A stretch of DNA of 44,456 nucleotides from positions 1-44,456 of the forward strand of contig JACKNF010000021.1 of the NCBI GenBank assembly GCA_024234995.1. The letters run 5' to 3'. The notes under the pieces were generated by a model. The model worked only from the letters and a program-made list of their open reading frames with translations, was not told the origin of the DNA and made no database searches. This document shows, in pieces, positions 16,777 through 26,023 of this stretch. A program made the position numbers and the translations under genes. The DNA comes from Gammaproteobacteria bacterium. Its GTDB lineage: Bacteria; Pseudomonadota; Gammaproteobacteria; Competibacterales; Competibacteraceae. Positions within the stretch are counted from its first letter, which is position 1. Every line of letters starts with the position of its first letter.

Positions 16777-17538
16777 ATGCTAAACGACCCTTTCAACGTC
16801 ATCCTGTTGCTCGTCGCCGCCTGCATGGCCGGTGCATTGAATGCCGTCGCTGGCGGCGGCAGCTTCCTGACACTCCCGGCGTTGGTATTTACGGGCATGC
16901 CACCGGTTATCGCGAACGCCACCGGTACCGTTGCCCTGTTACCCGGATATGTTTCCGGCGTCCTGGGTTTTCGTGAAGACCTGGCGCCGCCGCCCGGTTT
17001 GTCGTTACGTACCCTGACCGTTCTGAGTCTGATCGGTGGCGCGATGGGCGCCGCTCTGCTGTTGGTGACCGCCGACCGTACCTTCAACCAGATTGTGCCC
17101 TGGTTGTTGCTGGTGGGAACGATACTTTTTGCTATCGGCCCGATACTGCTACGTAAACTCAAGGACAGCCAAGCCCGCCACGCCTCGGCGGGGAAGTCTG
17201 CCGCGGGCATGCTGGCCGTCTCCATCTATGGCGGCTACTTCAATGGTGGCCTCGGTATCCTGCTGCTGGCGCTGTTCGGCTTACTAGGTCAAACCAACCT
17301 GAATGCGATGAATGGCATGAAGAATGTAGTTTCGGCATTGCTGACTGTGATCGCCGTCGCGATCTATGCCTGGGGCGGCGTCGTGGCCTGGCCCCAGGCA
17401 GGGGTGATGATGATGGCGGCGACCGCGGGCGGTTATTTTGGCGCGCGGCTTGCTCGGCGGATACCGGCACTCGTGCTGCGGGCCGGAATTGTTGCCACCG
17501 GTTTAATCATGACCACGCTGTTCTTTCTTCGCGGTTGA
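16777..17538 (+). CDS. TSUP-family permease (TauE/SafE-like)
   Basis: 253 residues with about eight hydrophobic segments and the two TSUP half-repeats: the first opens with AGALNAVAGGGSFLTLPALVFTGMP (split here: AGALNAVAGGGS, FLTLPALVF), typical of sulfite/organosulfonate exporters, the second has YGGYFNGGLGILLLALF. TSUP proteins are inner-membrane carriers exporting sulfite, sulfonates or similar anions. No sulfur genes adjoin. The 3' end overlaps the convergent ptsP gene by 36 bp. ATG 16777 lacks a strong ribosome binding site, but family similarity begins right after it. Confidence 0.88.
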   Translation: MLNDPFNVILLLVAACMAGALNAVAGGGSFLTLPALVFTGMPPVIANATGTVALLPGYVSGVLGFREDLAPPPGLSLRTLTVLSLIGGAMGAALLLVTADRTFNQIVPWLLLVGTILFAIGPILLRKLKDSQARHASAGKSAAGMLAVSIYGGYFNGGLGILLLALFGLLGQTNLNAMNGMKNVVSALLTVIAVAIYAWGGVVAWPQAGVMMMAATAGGYFGARLARRIPALVLRAGIVATGLIMTTLFFLRG

Positions 17539-19897
17539 CCCTGGATACCGCTGGATACCTATCGCGGCGCGCGCTTCACGTACGGTTTTTCCGTTTTCCG
17601 AGACGACCCGCCGTAGACGGTCCAGACCGGCGTCTTTTAATGTTTGTTCCAGTAACTGGCGGATCGCTTCCGGCTTCTCCAACGTGAGGGCTTGCCGCGC
17701 CAACGACGCCATGCGTGAAAAATCCACGCTTCTAATCGCCCACTTTATCCGTGGGAGAACCGCGGCGCTCACGCTCAGGCGATTGAATCCCAACCCCAAC
17801 AAGAGCAGGGCGCCACCGGGATCACCGGCCATTTCCCCGCACACGGCGACCGGCTTGCCGGCTGGTCTGGATGCATCCACCACCTGCCGAAGCGCGCGCA
17901 GCACGGCGGGATGAGAGGATCCAGCCGTTGCGAGACGTGGAGGTTACCACGGTCGATGGCCAGCAGATATTGAGCGAGATCATTGGTGCCGACGGAAAAA
18001 AAGTCCACCCGCCGGGCCAGTTCTTCCGCCTGGTAGACCGCGGAGGGCACCTCGATCATGAGCCCAACCGGCGGGCGAGAAGACGCGACGCCTTCTTCCA
18101 GAAGCTGGTGATGCGCTTGGTCGATCAGGGTGAGCGTTTCTTCCACCTCGGCGACCCGTTGACCATCGGCAGGAGGAGTCTCAGGTTTCCCAGCCCGGCA
18201 TTCGCGCGCAACGCGGCCCTGAGCTGGGTGAGAAAGATCTCGGGGTGATCCAGAGTGAGGCGGATGCCGCGCCAGCCCAGCATCGGGTTCCGTTCCACGA
18301 GGGGCAGGTATGGAAGCGGTTTGTCACCCCCCACATCCAAGGTCCGCAGATTGACCGGCAGCGGTGCGACCGCCTGCAGTATCCGCCGATACACCCGCAT
18401 TTGTTCCTGCTCGCTGGGAAATCGGTCGTAGCGCATGAACAGCAGCTCGGACCGAAACAGCCCGATGCCCGCCGAGCCGGCGGCCTCCATCAAGGGTACA
18501 TCCGCAATGAGACCCGCGTTGGTGTAGAGGAACACCTCCACCCCATCCGTCGTGCGCGCCGGTAGGTCGCGAAGGGTCTTGAGGTCTTTCTCGAACTCCC
18601 GATCTTCGCGGATTAGACACTCGACCTCCTGGCGTAGCATGGGATTGGGTCGCGGGTATGCCCATCCACGGTTGCCGTCCACAACAACCTCCTGGCCGTC
18701 CAAATGCTCCAGTGGTAAACGCCCAACACCGACCACCGCCGGTATGCCAAGCGCGCGGGCAAGGATGGTCAAATGGGACAGTGAAGAACCCTCCGCCGAG
18801 ATGATGCCGCGCACCCGGTCACGAGGCACGAGCCCCAGGTCAATGGCGCTGAGCTGGCGACCGATCAAGATGATGCTCGACGGGCCATCACCTGTGGTTC
18901 CGGATCCACCCTGCAAGTGCATGAGTATGCGATGGCCAAGCCCTCGGATGTCCTCACCTCGTTCCCGCAGGTACGGATCTTCCATTGCGTCGAAGCGCCG
19001 CGCATACTCCTCAATGGTCTGTCGAAGCGCACCGGGCGCCCAGTTCCCCTGGTGGATGCGCGCCACCGCGGCTTCCACGATTTCCGGGCTGTCCAGAATC
19101 AACGTATAGGCATCGAACAGCGCCCGGTCCGCTGCGGAGAGCGGACCATCAAGGTCCGCGCTGAGCCGCCTGACCTCCTCTTGGACCCGTGCTACGGCTT
19201 TGTGTAGACGTTGCTCCTCCATCCTGGGATCTTCCAGCTGGCGGTTGGGTACCGCACCGAGGTCAGTCGGCGAAAAGACCACGACCCCCGTTCCTATGGC
19301 GATCCCAGGGGCTCCCGGTAGCCCTTCAATCCAGCCCCGCTCTGCGCCATCCGGCCGACATAGGCTGCAAAGATCGCCGCTGGCCCGCGCATAAGCGATC
19401 GCGCCGCCCAGTTGGACAGCCAGGGTGGTCAGGATCGCGGTATCGGCATCGTCGAAACAGCGCACAGCCCGCTGGCGCACGACCAATACGCCCAACACCT
19501 TGCTTCGGTGGGTAATCGGCACGCCGAGAAATCCATGGAAGGGTCCGGAACCGGCCTGGCGAACGAACTCCTGATGCGGCGCTTCGGGTACGTGCGCCAG
19601 ATTGATGGGCAAGGCGCTCTCGGCCACTCTCCCAATGAGTCCCTTGCCAAAGCCGAATTGAACCTGTCCGACTGCGGTCGGGGCGAGGCCCGCCGTGGCT
19701 ACGACCACATGCCGTCGGCGCTCGTGTTCGGTGAAATAGATACTGCAGGCATCCACCGCCATCAGCACACGCGTGCGCTCCACCACAACCCGCAGCGCCG
19801 TCTCCATGTCTGGCGCTGCGTCCACCTCACGAATCACCTGGGCGAGCGACGCCAGTTTAGAATGCTCGCCGCCCGCTAGCCTGTCATCCATATCCAT
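17503..19897 (-). pseudogene. ptsP: PtsP-type GAF / PTS enzyme I protein, two frameshifts
   Basis: Domains in order: GAF (residues ~1-150 from ATG 19897), PEP-utilising N-domain (GLPGAPGIAIG...), phosphohistidine domain with GSSLSHLTILARALGIPAV (the His in SLSH accepts phosphate from PEP), and the TIM-barrel C-domain (LYTNAG, GIGLFRSELLFM, NLRTLDVGGDK, SVGTNDLAQYL, AVCGEMAGDP). This is enzyme I-Ntr, head of the nitrogen PTS relay. The frame breaks twice: near 18160 (GGGTCG where GGGGTCG would restore MVNGVAEVEET) and near 17920 (DPL-HPAVLRAL). Both need one extra base, so assembly error is as likely as real decay. It lies 29 bp after nnrS. Confidence 0.85.
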
Positions 19898-19926
19898 ACT
19901 CCGGGACCGGTTGATCGACGAGATGC

Positions 19927-21156
19927 TTAGCCTGGCTTTCCGTCGATCCGGGGTTGCATCAGAATGGGGGTATAGTGAATGATAAACAGTGCAAAGGCGC
20001 TCGACCATAACAGCCCTGCCACGATGAGTCCCGGCAGGTAAAACCCCGGTACCGCGATTGGGATCACCACGCGTATGATCGCGCTTACGTTAATAACGAT
20101 AAATGCCGCAATGATAGGGGTGCTCGCCACGATGACGCGGCCGGTGTGACCCAGAGCGACGCGACTCATCATGCCCAGCGTCAGGCTGCCGATCGCGCCG
20201 ACCGTCAGTGCGTGAACGGCCGCGCTGGGCATCACCGCCGGTACCAGGCCGGCGAGTCCCTTCAAGGCAAGGGCGACGACAATCCATGCATGGCCGAGGT
20301 GCAAAATCCACAGCATCGGCACGCATCGCGTGGCCAGGGATCGCCAGCGCCACATACGGATGAGGTTCGCCGCCGCCGCCAGTAACGCCACCGGCCCGAC
20401 CGAGGCATGCAAGACTGGGAAGAGATCGATCACCAGTACCAGGATGACCAGACCGACCGCGAGAACGTCCGCCCAGACCAGGCGACGGACCCGGATCTCG
20501 GGCAGCGCGTTGGCGGTAAATACGGGAATCACCCGACCGCCGATCACGACCATGATAAGAGTGACCGCATTGAGGGTGAATTGCAGCGCGCGATCACTTC
20601 CGGAGGCGAGCATGCCCAATGCCTGGAGGTGGATGACCAGGTTAGCGCCCGCCAGGGCCAACAGAATAAATGGGAACACAAGGTTGCGGCGATTGCGCGA
20701 TCGCCATAACGGTGGCAGCAACACCCCGGCAATGGCCGGCAGGAAAGAGACATCGATCACCGCCACCAGCCATGCGGGCGCGACGGCGGTGGAAAACAGC
20801 ATGAATCGGGCGGATAGCCATAGTAATGCCAAGCCGGCGAGTAACGGCCCCGAGGGAGTGGGGAGGCCGGTCCAGTTGCGCACCGCCGTCAGGAGAAAGC
20901 CCGCAACAACCGCCATCGTATAACCAAAGAGCATCTCATGGGCATGCCATCCCACGGACCCCAGATAGGACGGCGCTGACCCTAGCCCGGTGAAAATAGC
21001 CAACCAGAGCGGAATGACCAGGGTGGCGAAGGCGCCCGCCAGGAAAAAGAATGGTCGAAAGCCCAGGTTGAACACGGAGCACCGAAACGGAAGCCCGCTC
21101 AACAGCGCCTGCGTTCGCCTGATAACGCTCACGCTGACCGTGGCGATTCTTTGCAT
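19927..21156 (-). CDS. nnrS: NnrS-family haem/copper membrane protein
   Basis: 409 residues, about twelve membrane helices, with NnrS landmarks: FNLGFRPFFFLAGAFA, WHAHEMLFGYTMAVVAGFLL, HLGHAWIVVALALKGLA, and AVHALTVGAIGSLTLGMMSRVALGHTGR (split: AVHALTVGAIGS, LTLGMMSRVALGHTGR). NnrS proteins protect against nitric oxide and iron-nitrosyl stress and are commonly under NO-responsive control. ptsP follows 29 bp later on the same strand, suggesting co-transcription. No clear FNR/DNR-type TTGAT-N4-ATCAA box is seen in the 260 bp upstream. ATG 21156 has only a weak ribosome binding site. A DnrO-like gene nearby fits a nitrogen-oxide theme. Confidence 0.9.
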   Translation of the reverse strand: MQRIATVSVSVIRRTQALLSGLPFRCSVFNLGFRPFFFLAGAFATLVIPLWLAIFTGLGSAPSYLGSVGWHAHEMLFGYTMAVVAGFLLTAVRNWTGLPTPSGPLLAGLALLWLSARFMLFSTAVAPAWLVAVIDVSFLPAIAGVLLPPLWRSRNRRNLVFPFILLALAGANLVIHLQALGMLASGSDRALQFTLNAVTLIMVVIGGRVIPVFTANALPEIRVRRLVWADVLAVGLVILVLVIDLFPVLHASVGPVALLAAAANLIRMWRWRSLATRCVPMLWILHLGHAWIVVALALKGLAGLVPAVMPSAAVHALTVGAIGSLTLGMMSRVALGHTGRVIVASTPIIAAFIVINVSAIIRVVIPIAVPGFYLPGLIVAGLLWSSAFALFIIHYTPILMQPRIDGKPG

Positions 21157-21418
21157 TGGTAATGTGTCCTATATTCTTTGAACCATTCAATTGCCGCCGC
21201 CGGATTTCCGGCGAAATAAACTTCGTGCTTGCCGCCGCTGGATCAAAGGGTCTTGGCCGGAAGGATGTTCAAGGTCTTTTGGCCGTGTATGCGCATTGGC
21301 GAGCGCATCCATCTCGCCGCGCCTGGCCCGATGGTTGGTTTCGGTCACGCGACCGATAAACCGCCTCGCATCCGAGCCCGCACGAATCCCCTGACCGTCA
21401 TCGCGCGGAGCGAATGAC
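21157..21418. other. Intergenic region upstream of nnrS
   Basis: About 260 bp with no convincing gene on either strand; it should hold the nnrS promoter and the end of the PLP-enzyme transcript, which runs in the same direction. Confidence 0.35.
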
Positions 21419-22591
21419 TCACCGCAGCGCCTGTTCCAGGTCATCGATCAGATCCTCGACCGCTTCCAGACCGACCGACAAACGCAGCATGCTGTCTGAA
21501 ATGCCGCGACGAGTCCGCTCCGCCGGCGTCAGTTCGTGGTGCGTCGTCGTGCAGGTTTTTTTTTTAATGATACGGCGACCACCGAGACTGGGCGCCAGTG
21601 CAAACAGCTTGAGCCGATCAGCGACGCGTGTGGCGTCTTCTCGGCGACCGGCCACCTCGATGGTCAGCATGCCGCCAAAGCCGTGCATCTGTTTTTTGGC
21701 CAAGGCATGAGCTGGAAAATCCGCAAGGCCGGGATAAAACACGCGGCTCACCTTCGGATGCCGGGTCATGGCTTCGGCGATTTGCTGGGCTGCCGCGTTG
21801 TGCTGGCGCACGCGCACCACCAGGGTGCGCAGACTGCGCGAGAGCAGCGATGCCGTGGCTGGCGCGATCATCGAACCGAGATTCTTGCGCCAGCTCCACA
21901 CCGGCCCCAGCGACGCCTTCGATCCCATCATCGCGCCGGCGGTGAGATCGCTGTGGCCACCGAGATACTTCGTCGCGCTATGCACAACGATATCGGCGCC
22001 GAATTCCAGCGGACGCTGGTTGACGGGTTAGGCGAAGGTGTTGTCGACGGCAACGAGCGCTCCATGCGCGTGGGCCTTTGTCGCCATGGCGCGAATGTCG
22101 AACAACGCCAGCGTTGGATTGGTGGGTGTCTCGAAGAAGACCAGCCTGATGCCGTCCGCTAGAAGCGCATCAAGCCGGTCCAGTTCGTCACCGAGGATCA
22201 AATGAGTCTTGATTCCGAGCAGGGGCAACTGCTGGGCGAGCAGCTCAAGCGTGCCACCGTAGGCGTCGCCGATGCAGACCACGCCTTCACGGCCATGCGT
22301 CAAGAACAATGCGGTCTCGGCGGCCATTCCGGAGCAGAAGGCCCAAGCCATCTCCGCGCCTTCGATACCGGCCAGCGTTTCTTCCAGCGCAAGGATCGAT
22401 GGATTCAAGCCATAACGAGTGTAGAAGCTCCCGGGTTTGCGGCCATCGACGACGTCGAGAAGGTCGGCCGTCGAGGCGAACGCAAAGGTCGTGGTGTCGT
22501 ACACCGGAATGTGCGGACTACCGTGCGCGTCCCGGAGACGGTGGCCGTGAATGCTGCGGGTGGCCAATCTGTACCTGCTGTCTTCCGTCAT
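21419..22591 (-). pseudogene. PLP-dependent trans-sulfuration enzyme (cystathionine gamma-synthase / methionine gamma-lyase type), damaged
   Basis: A Cys/Met-metabolism PLP enzyme of about 390 codons. Visible: YDTTTFAF, SFYTRYGLNPS (phosphate-binding Tyr/Arg), AFCSGMAAETALFL, FFETPTNPTL, VVHSATKYLGGHSDL (the Lys of SATK is the Schiff-base lysine), TTTHHELTP and SVGLEAVEDLIDDLEQAL. One TAA (near 22026) replaces the Ser of NTFASPVNQRP, ending the first part after DNTFA. Near the 3' end eight residues after LAPSLGG read RRIIKKKT, which is translated Illumina adapter. Start ATG 22591 (GGGAAG just upstream) is preferred to TTG 22606. Activity may be real in the organism; the sequence as given encodes no full enzyme. 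Confidence 0.85.
21556..21587. other. Embedded Illumina P5 adapter read-through (assembly artefact)
   Basis: On the plus strand a run of ten Ts is followed by AATGATACGGCGACCACCGAGA (written here in two parts: AATGATACGGCGACC at 21566 then ACCGAGA to 21587). This is 22 nt of the flow-cell P5 oligonucleotide. On the other strand it is the classic adapter run-off, adapter followed by poly-A. The first nine genuine bases (CCACCGAGA) are shared by the gene, which probably let the reads be joined. Translated frames show the known contaminant peptides NDTATTE and FFLMIRRPPR. Confidence 0.95.
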
Positions 22592-22741
22592 GTCGCTACT
22601 TCCCAACCGATGATCAACCTGTTTTCCTGTGCAAACTGCCAGAAATGATCGCCAAGCGGCGGCCGATAAGGCCAGAGAGGCGCCATCTGGCCGTGAGTCT
22701 TGTAGAATCCCCGCATTGCGTGTGTGCGGTACGCCGGGTGC

Positions 22742-23896
22742 TTATCGGATCCAGAGGGGCAACGTGGCCAGACCGCTCACCGGGTAGACCGCCTGGGTCG
22801 GTAATTGGTCCGGCACGAGCTGAATGCGGGTGCTGCGTTCGAGCAGTTCCTCCATGAGGAGTCGCAACTCCATTCGGGCCAGCGGAGCGCCTGGACAGCG
22901 GTGAATGCCCGCGCCATAGAGGAGATTCTTACTGGGATCGCGGTTCAATCGGAAAGCCTCTGGATCCTCAAAAACGCGGCCGTCCCGATTGGCGGCGATC
23001 CAGAGGAGCGAAATCCGCTCGCCGGCCTTGAGTCTTCGGCCGCCGATTTCCACGGGGCAGGTTGCGATGCGCCGGTTGGCCGGCAGGGGACCCTGAATCC
23101 GGAGGATCTCGTCGATGGCCACGGGCAACAAGGCGGGTTGGGCGCGCAATTGCTCCTGCAACTCGGCGTGCCGCGCAAGATAATGGGCCAGGATACCGAC
23201 CGCCGCGGAAATCGTGCCCACCTCCCCGACAGTCCAGTTTCGCAAAATACTGATCATCTCTTCCTTGCTCAGTGGCTGCCCCTCCACCTTTTCGTGCATC
23301 AGCGTGGCGGTGATGTCGTCCTCGGGCTGTGCTCCAGCCTGGAGGCGACTTTCCAGCAGGTCGTCGATGAAGTGCTCGAACTCGCGCGCGATTTCAGACA
23401 GGGCCTGGCGGTCCTGAGCCCGAGTGGCCTCGTGTTTTCTCCGGGTCCAGAGCACCATGGGGCCGTGAAGAGTCGGCGGCCAGCCCAGAAAGGCGCATTG
23501 GACACGCACCGCAAAGGGCAGGGCAACGTCGGCCATCAGTTCCACCTTGCCGACAGCGAGCGCGTTCCGGACCAGATCGGTGACGATTTCCCGGCAAGTG
23601 GGTTCGAACGCTTCCATCCGTTCTGGAGAAAAGTACGGCTCGATGAGGCGTCGATAGGCCGTGTGTTCAGGGGGATCCATCCCGTTGGGTACGGAGAGGT
23701 GCTGTGACACCGCGTTGCTGAACGTGTCGTGATCGTGGAGCACGCGGGTAATGTCCTCATGTCGGAAGAGCGACCACTGCAGGTAATCGCTGTAGGCGAC
23801 GGGGCAGCGTTCGCGCATTTCATCGTAGGCCGCACTCGGGTCGCGCAAGACCTCCTCGGCTCTCGGATCCCAATCTGGGTCAAATTTATCGTTCAT
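22742..23896 (-). CDS. Cytochrome P450 (bacterial soluble type)
   Basis: About 384 residues. The haem-binding loop is LLYGAGIHRCPGAPLARMEL, with the Cys that ligates iron; the K-helix ExxR is DEILRIQG; the meander has FEDPEAFRLNRDP; N-terminally, MDPPEHTAYRRLIEPYFSP matches the C-helix region. The I-helix oxygen-activation motif reads WTVGEVGTISAA, with Glu-Val where Ala-Gly or Gly-x-Asp/Glu is usual, so chemistry may be unusual. Bacterial class I P450s take electrons from a ferredoxin and its reductase, neither of which is adjacent. Start ATG 23896 gives AAGGA six bases upstream; ATG 23902 would leave none. The substrate is unknown. Confidence 0.93.
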   Translation of the reverse strand: MNDKFDPDWDPRAEEVLRDPSAAYDEMRERCPVAYSDYLQWSLFRHEDITRVLHDHDTFSNAVSQHLSVPNGMDPPEHTAYRRLIEPYFSPERMEAFEPTCREIVTDLVRNALAVGKVELMADVALPFAVRVQCAFLGWPPTLHGPMVLWTRRKHEATRAQDRQALSEIAREFEHFIDDLLESRLQAGAQPEDDITATLMHEKVEGQPLSKEEMISILRNWTVGEVGTISAAVGILAHYLARHAELQEQLRAQPALLPVAIDEILRIQGPLPANRRIATCPVEIGGRRLKAGERISLLWIAANRDGRVFEDPEAFRLNRDPSKNLLYGAGIHRCPGAPLARMELRLLMEELLERSTRIQLVPDQLPTQAVYPVSGLATLPLWIR

Positions 23897-24197
23897 CGTC
23901 ATTCCTTATCAGCTTTTCGACCGCCATGTTGTGTCTCAAGCGCTCTGCATACAATCTGACATTGGGGGCAACCTACGCTCAGGACAGGGTCTCCAGTTCC
24001 CAGGACAGGTCTTGACCACGAATCACCGATTCGAGGTCGCGCATCAGATCGCACCCCTGGTGCGCGAGTGCCGTATGCTGGGCCTCGACCTCCTCGGCAA
24101 ACCCTTTTGTTGCGCAGGCGGTTAACAATCCGATCTTCGTGTGCCGCGGCATCGATCCTGGGCAGAGCGCAGGTTCTGCCGGGGATCGTGACTTTGC
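23897..24197. other. Intergenic region with traces of decayed minus-strand coding
   Basis: No intact gene. Minus-strand frames give stretches that look coding but shift frame (IDAAAHEDRIVNRLRNK near 24100-24150, then FAEEVEAQHTALAHQG and MRDLESVIRGQDLSWELETL near 23980-24090). I do not recognise the family. It may be a gene remnant. Confidence 0.35.
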
Positions 24198-24680
24198 TCA
24201 ACGCAGCGCTTTCCAGCCCGGATGGTCGAAATACTGCCCGTAGTGGTTGACCGCCCGCACCGTTTGCACGGCGCCGGCCCGCGGATTGCTGGCCGACTTG
24301 CCCTGCATGGCCTGGGCGCCCGCGAAAAGTTCAGCCATGATCAGGTGCAGGTTGGCGTCTGCTGCAGGTTCGAGCTTGCACTCGGCGATGATGATGGCGG
24401 CCTGTGCATCGACCGTCATGGCAAGAGCTTGGTAGTCGGCGGGGGTCAGCGTGCCCTTGTGGATGCCGTCCTGCTTCGCGGCCAGCGCCTTGCGGATTTC
24501 ATTCATGCTTTTGCGCAGTGGCGCGTCGGTTGTCCATTTCTTACCGTGATTGAGGGCGAGCGGGCTGGACTCTTCTCCGTCGGGGTGCGGGTGGGCGTCG
24601 GCGGCGAGTGCGTGGGCGCCGGCGCCCAGCGCGAGCACAGCGGCAAGGGCGGTGGCGAGCAAAGTGTGGCGAGTCTGCAT
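24198..24680 (-). CDS. DnrO-like periplasmic protein
   Basis: 160 residues beginning MQTRHTLLATALAAVLALGA with a clear signal peptide ending near AHALAADAHPHPDG. The mature part (ALNHGKKWTTDAPLRKSMNE, then HLIMAELFAGAQAM and a C-terminal VNHYGQYFDHPGWKAL) is the pattern of proteins annotated DnrO, found near denitrification regulators in pseudomonads; their biochemical role is unclear. The ATG 24680 has GAGGAG six bases upstream, inside the end of the FmdE-like gene (stop 24691-24693), so the two are translated as an operon. His and Asp near the N-terminus could bind metal. Name is from memory of the family. Confidence 0.68.
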   Translation of the reverse strand: MQTRHTLLATALAAVLALGAGAHALAADAHPHPDGEESSPLALNHGKKWTTDAPLRKSMNEIRKALAAKQDGIHKGTLTPADYQALAMTVDAQAAIIIAECKLEPAADANLHLIMAELFAGAQAMQGKSASNPRAGAVQTVRAVNHYGQYFDHPGWKALR

Positions 24681-24690
24681 GGGAGTCTCC

Positions 24691-25293
24691 TCAGTGAACA
24701 ACAATGATTTCTGGGTCATCGGCGTGCTCCATCACAAGCGTTTGCACCCGGGCTTGCCACAGCGATTGGAAAAGCGCGACCTCGGCGGTTGTGGCGATGC
24801 CCCGCAGGCATTTCGGCAGGAGCAGGGCGATACGTGGATCCGATGGAACACGGTCGAGCCGGGCGGATACGGTGGCCGCGGCGCCGGTATCAACGCGCGT
24901 ACAGCGGAGTTGCCCCGGTAGGTCGACGCCGAAGAATAACAACGTGCGCCGGTCGAAGTGTCCGCCGATCCCCTTGAAGCCGGCGTCCTCGGCGGCGCCA
25001 GTCAGCAAGCTCGCGATATTGGCGACCACGCCGCTCACCCCTTCCTGCCGCTCATCGCGCAATTCGACCCGAATGCCCCCACGCTCCGGTAGCGCATCGG
25101 GATAGAGCGCTGCCATCGTGGCGCGGGTCATCAGGTAGGCCGACGCCACGGTCGGGCAGGAATGCCCGGCGAGTTTCACCGCGTCGGCGTAGCTGTAGTC
25201 GACGATACCGTCCACGGTCGCGCCCAGAAACCCGGCCAGCGGGTCACGGACGGTGATCCGCGGCGCAGCGTCGAAAAACTCCGGGAAAGGCAT
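24691..25293 (-). CDS. FmdE-like protein of unknown substrate
   Basis: 200 residues. The stretch DYSYADAVKLAGHSCPTVAS (GHxCP motif, residues ~30-50) and the following AYLMTRATMAALYPD resemble the FmdE fold, where Cys and His coordinate metal. The remainder (ELRDERQEGVSGVVANIASL, GIGGHFDRRTLLFFGVDLPG) gives no better match. The protein has no signal peptide. ATG 25293 has AAGGAG nine bases before it. It precedes and slightly leads the DnrO-like gene, and is divergent from the TetR gene across 97 bp, so TetR may regulate both sides. Linked function with DnrO suggests a role in redox or nitrogen-oxide stress, by context only. Confidence 0.6.
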   Translation of the reverse strand: MPFPEFFDAAPRITVRDPLAGFLGATVDGIVDYSYADAVKLAGHSCPTVASAYLMTRATMAALYPDALPERGGIRVELRDERQEGVSGVVANIASLLTGAAEDAGFKGIGGHFDRRTLLFFGVDLPGQLRCTRVDTGAAATVSARLDRVPSDPRIALLLPKCLRGIATTAEVALFQSLWQARVQTLVMEHADDPEIIVVH

Positions 25294-25344
25294 GGCCTGG
25301 TTCTCCTTCGAATCATCCAGCTTGCCAAATACTGACCGTGTCTA

Positions 25345-25372
25345 TAAGATAGTATTTACTTACTTACTAAAA
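25345..25372. promoter_or_regulatory. Candidate TetR operator in the divergent promoter
   Basis: In the short gap between the FmdE-like gene and the TetR gene lies an AT-rich element, AGTATTTACTTACTTACTAA, with repeated TTAC units and a partial dyad (TAGTA...TACTAA). TetR-family genes commonly bind such sequences in their own divergent promoter. Proposed only by position and pattern. Confidence 0.45.
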
Positions 25373-25390
25373 AGCAAGCACCTCTATCCC

Positions 25391-26023
25391 ATGATCACTC
25401 CAGCCATTCCCAATACGAGGCCGCGCCAACGCTTGACCACTGATCAGCGGCAACGGGAGATCGTCGCCACCGTCCTCGCGCTGGCCCGGGAGCGCGGCCC
25501 GGACGCGATTACGATCCAGGCGATCGCCGACCGGATGGGCGTCACCCAGGGGGCGATCTTTCGGCACTTTCCCGACAAGCCGGCGATCTGGTTGGCGGTC
25601 TTTGGCTGGGTCCGTGAATCGCTCGGCGCGGCGTTCGCGGCGGCGATTGAGACGGCGGCTTCGCCACTCGCAAAAATCGAGCAGGCGTTTCTCGCACATG
25701 TGGCTTTTGTTGCGGCGAACCCGGGGGTGCCGCGCGTCCTGTTCCACGAGTTGCAGTACCCGGGCGATTCGCCCGTACGCGTCGAAGTACGTGCCATGAT
25801 CAGCGCGTATCGCCAGCGGCTGACCCAGCTGTTCACGCAAGCAAAGGTCGCCGGTGAATTGCCGCCTGCCCTTGATCCAACGCTGGCGCCGGTCCTGTTC
25901 ATCGGCGCCGTGCAAGGCTTGGTGATTCAGGCATCGCTCGCTGGCAATGAGGCGGAGATGGTGGAAGGCGCAGTGAAGCTGTGGCCGCTGCTGCTCGACG
26001 CTTATCATGGGCGGGGGGCGTGA
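25391..26023 (+). CDS. TetR/AcrR-family repressor of the efflux operon
   Basis: 210 residues. N-terminal helix-turn-helix: QREIVATVLALARERGPDAI, then TIQAIADRMGVTQGAIFRHF, PDKPAIWLAVF, the classic TetR signature. The C-terminal ligand-binding part (VPRVLFHELQYPGD, LFIGAVQGLVIQASLAG) resembles regulators of RND/ABC efflux. Start ATG 25391 is chosen because the helix-turn-helix follows in proper spacing; longer in-frame starts run into the divergent promoter. The stop shares bases with the next gene's start (TGATG), so the repressor is the first gene of its own operon and probably autoregulates. Confidence 0.92.
   Translation: MITPAIPNTRPRQRLTTDQRQREIVATVLALARERGPDAITIQAIADRMGVTQGAIFRHFPDKPAIWLAVFGWVRESLGAAFAAAIETAASPLAKIEQAFLAHVAFVAANPGVPRVLFHELQYPGDSPVRVEVRAMISAYRQRLTQLFTQAKVAGELPPALDPTLAPVLFIGAVQGLVIQASLAGNEAEMVEGAVKLWPLLLDAYHGRGA

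Noticed and set aside
21536..22162. 208-codon plus-strand frame beginning MVRRRAGFFFNDTATTE
   Set aside because: It is antisense to the PLP enzyme and its start region is translated Illumina adapter.
22805..23707. 300-codon plus-strand frame antisense to the P450 gene
   Set aside because: Shadow; the minus strand has all P450 motifs.
23899..24201. 100-codon minus-strand frame between P450 and DnrO-like genes
   Set aside because: Coding-like stretches occur in different frames, so it is at best a remnant.
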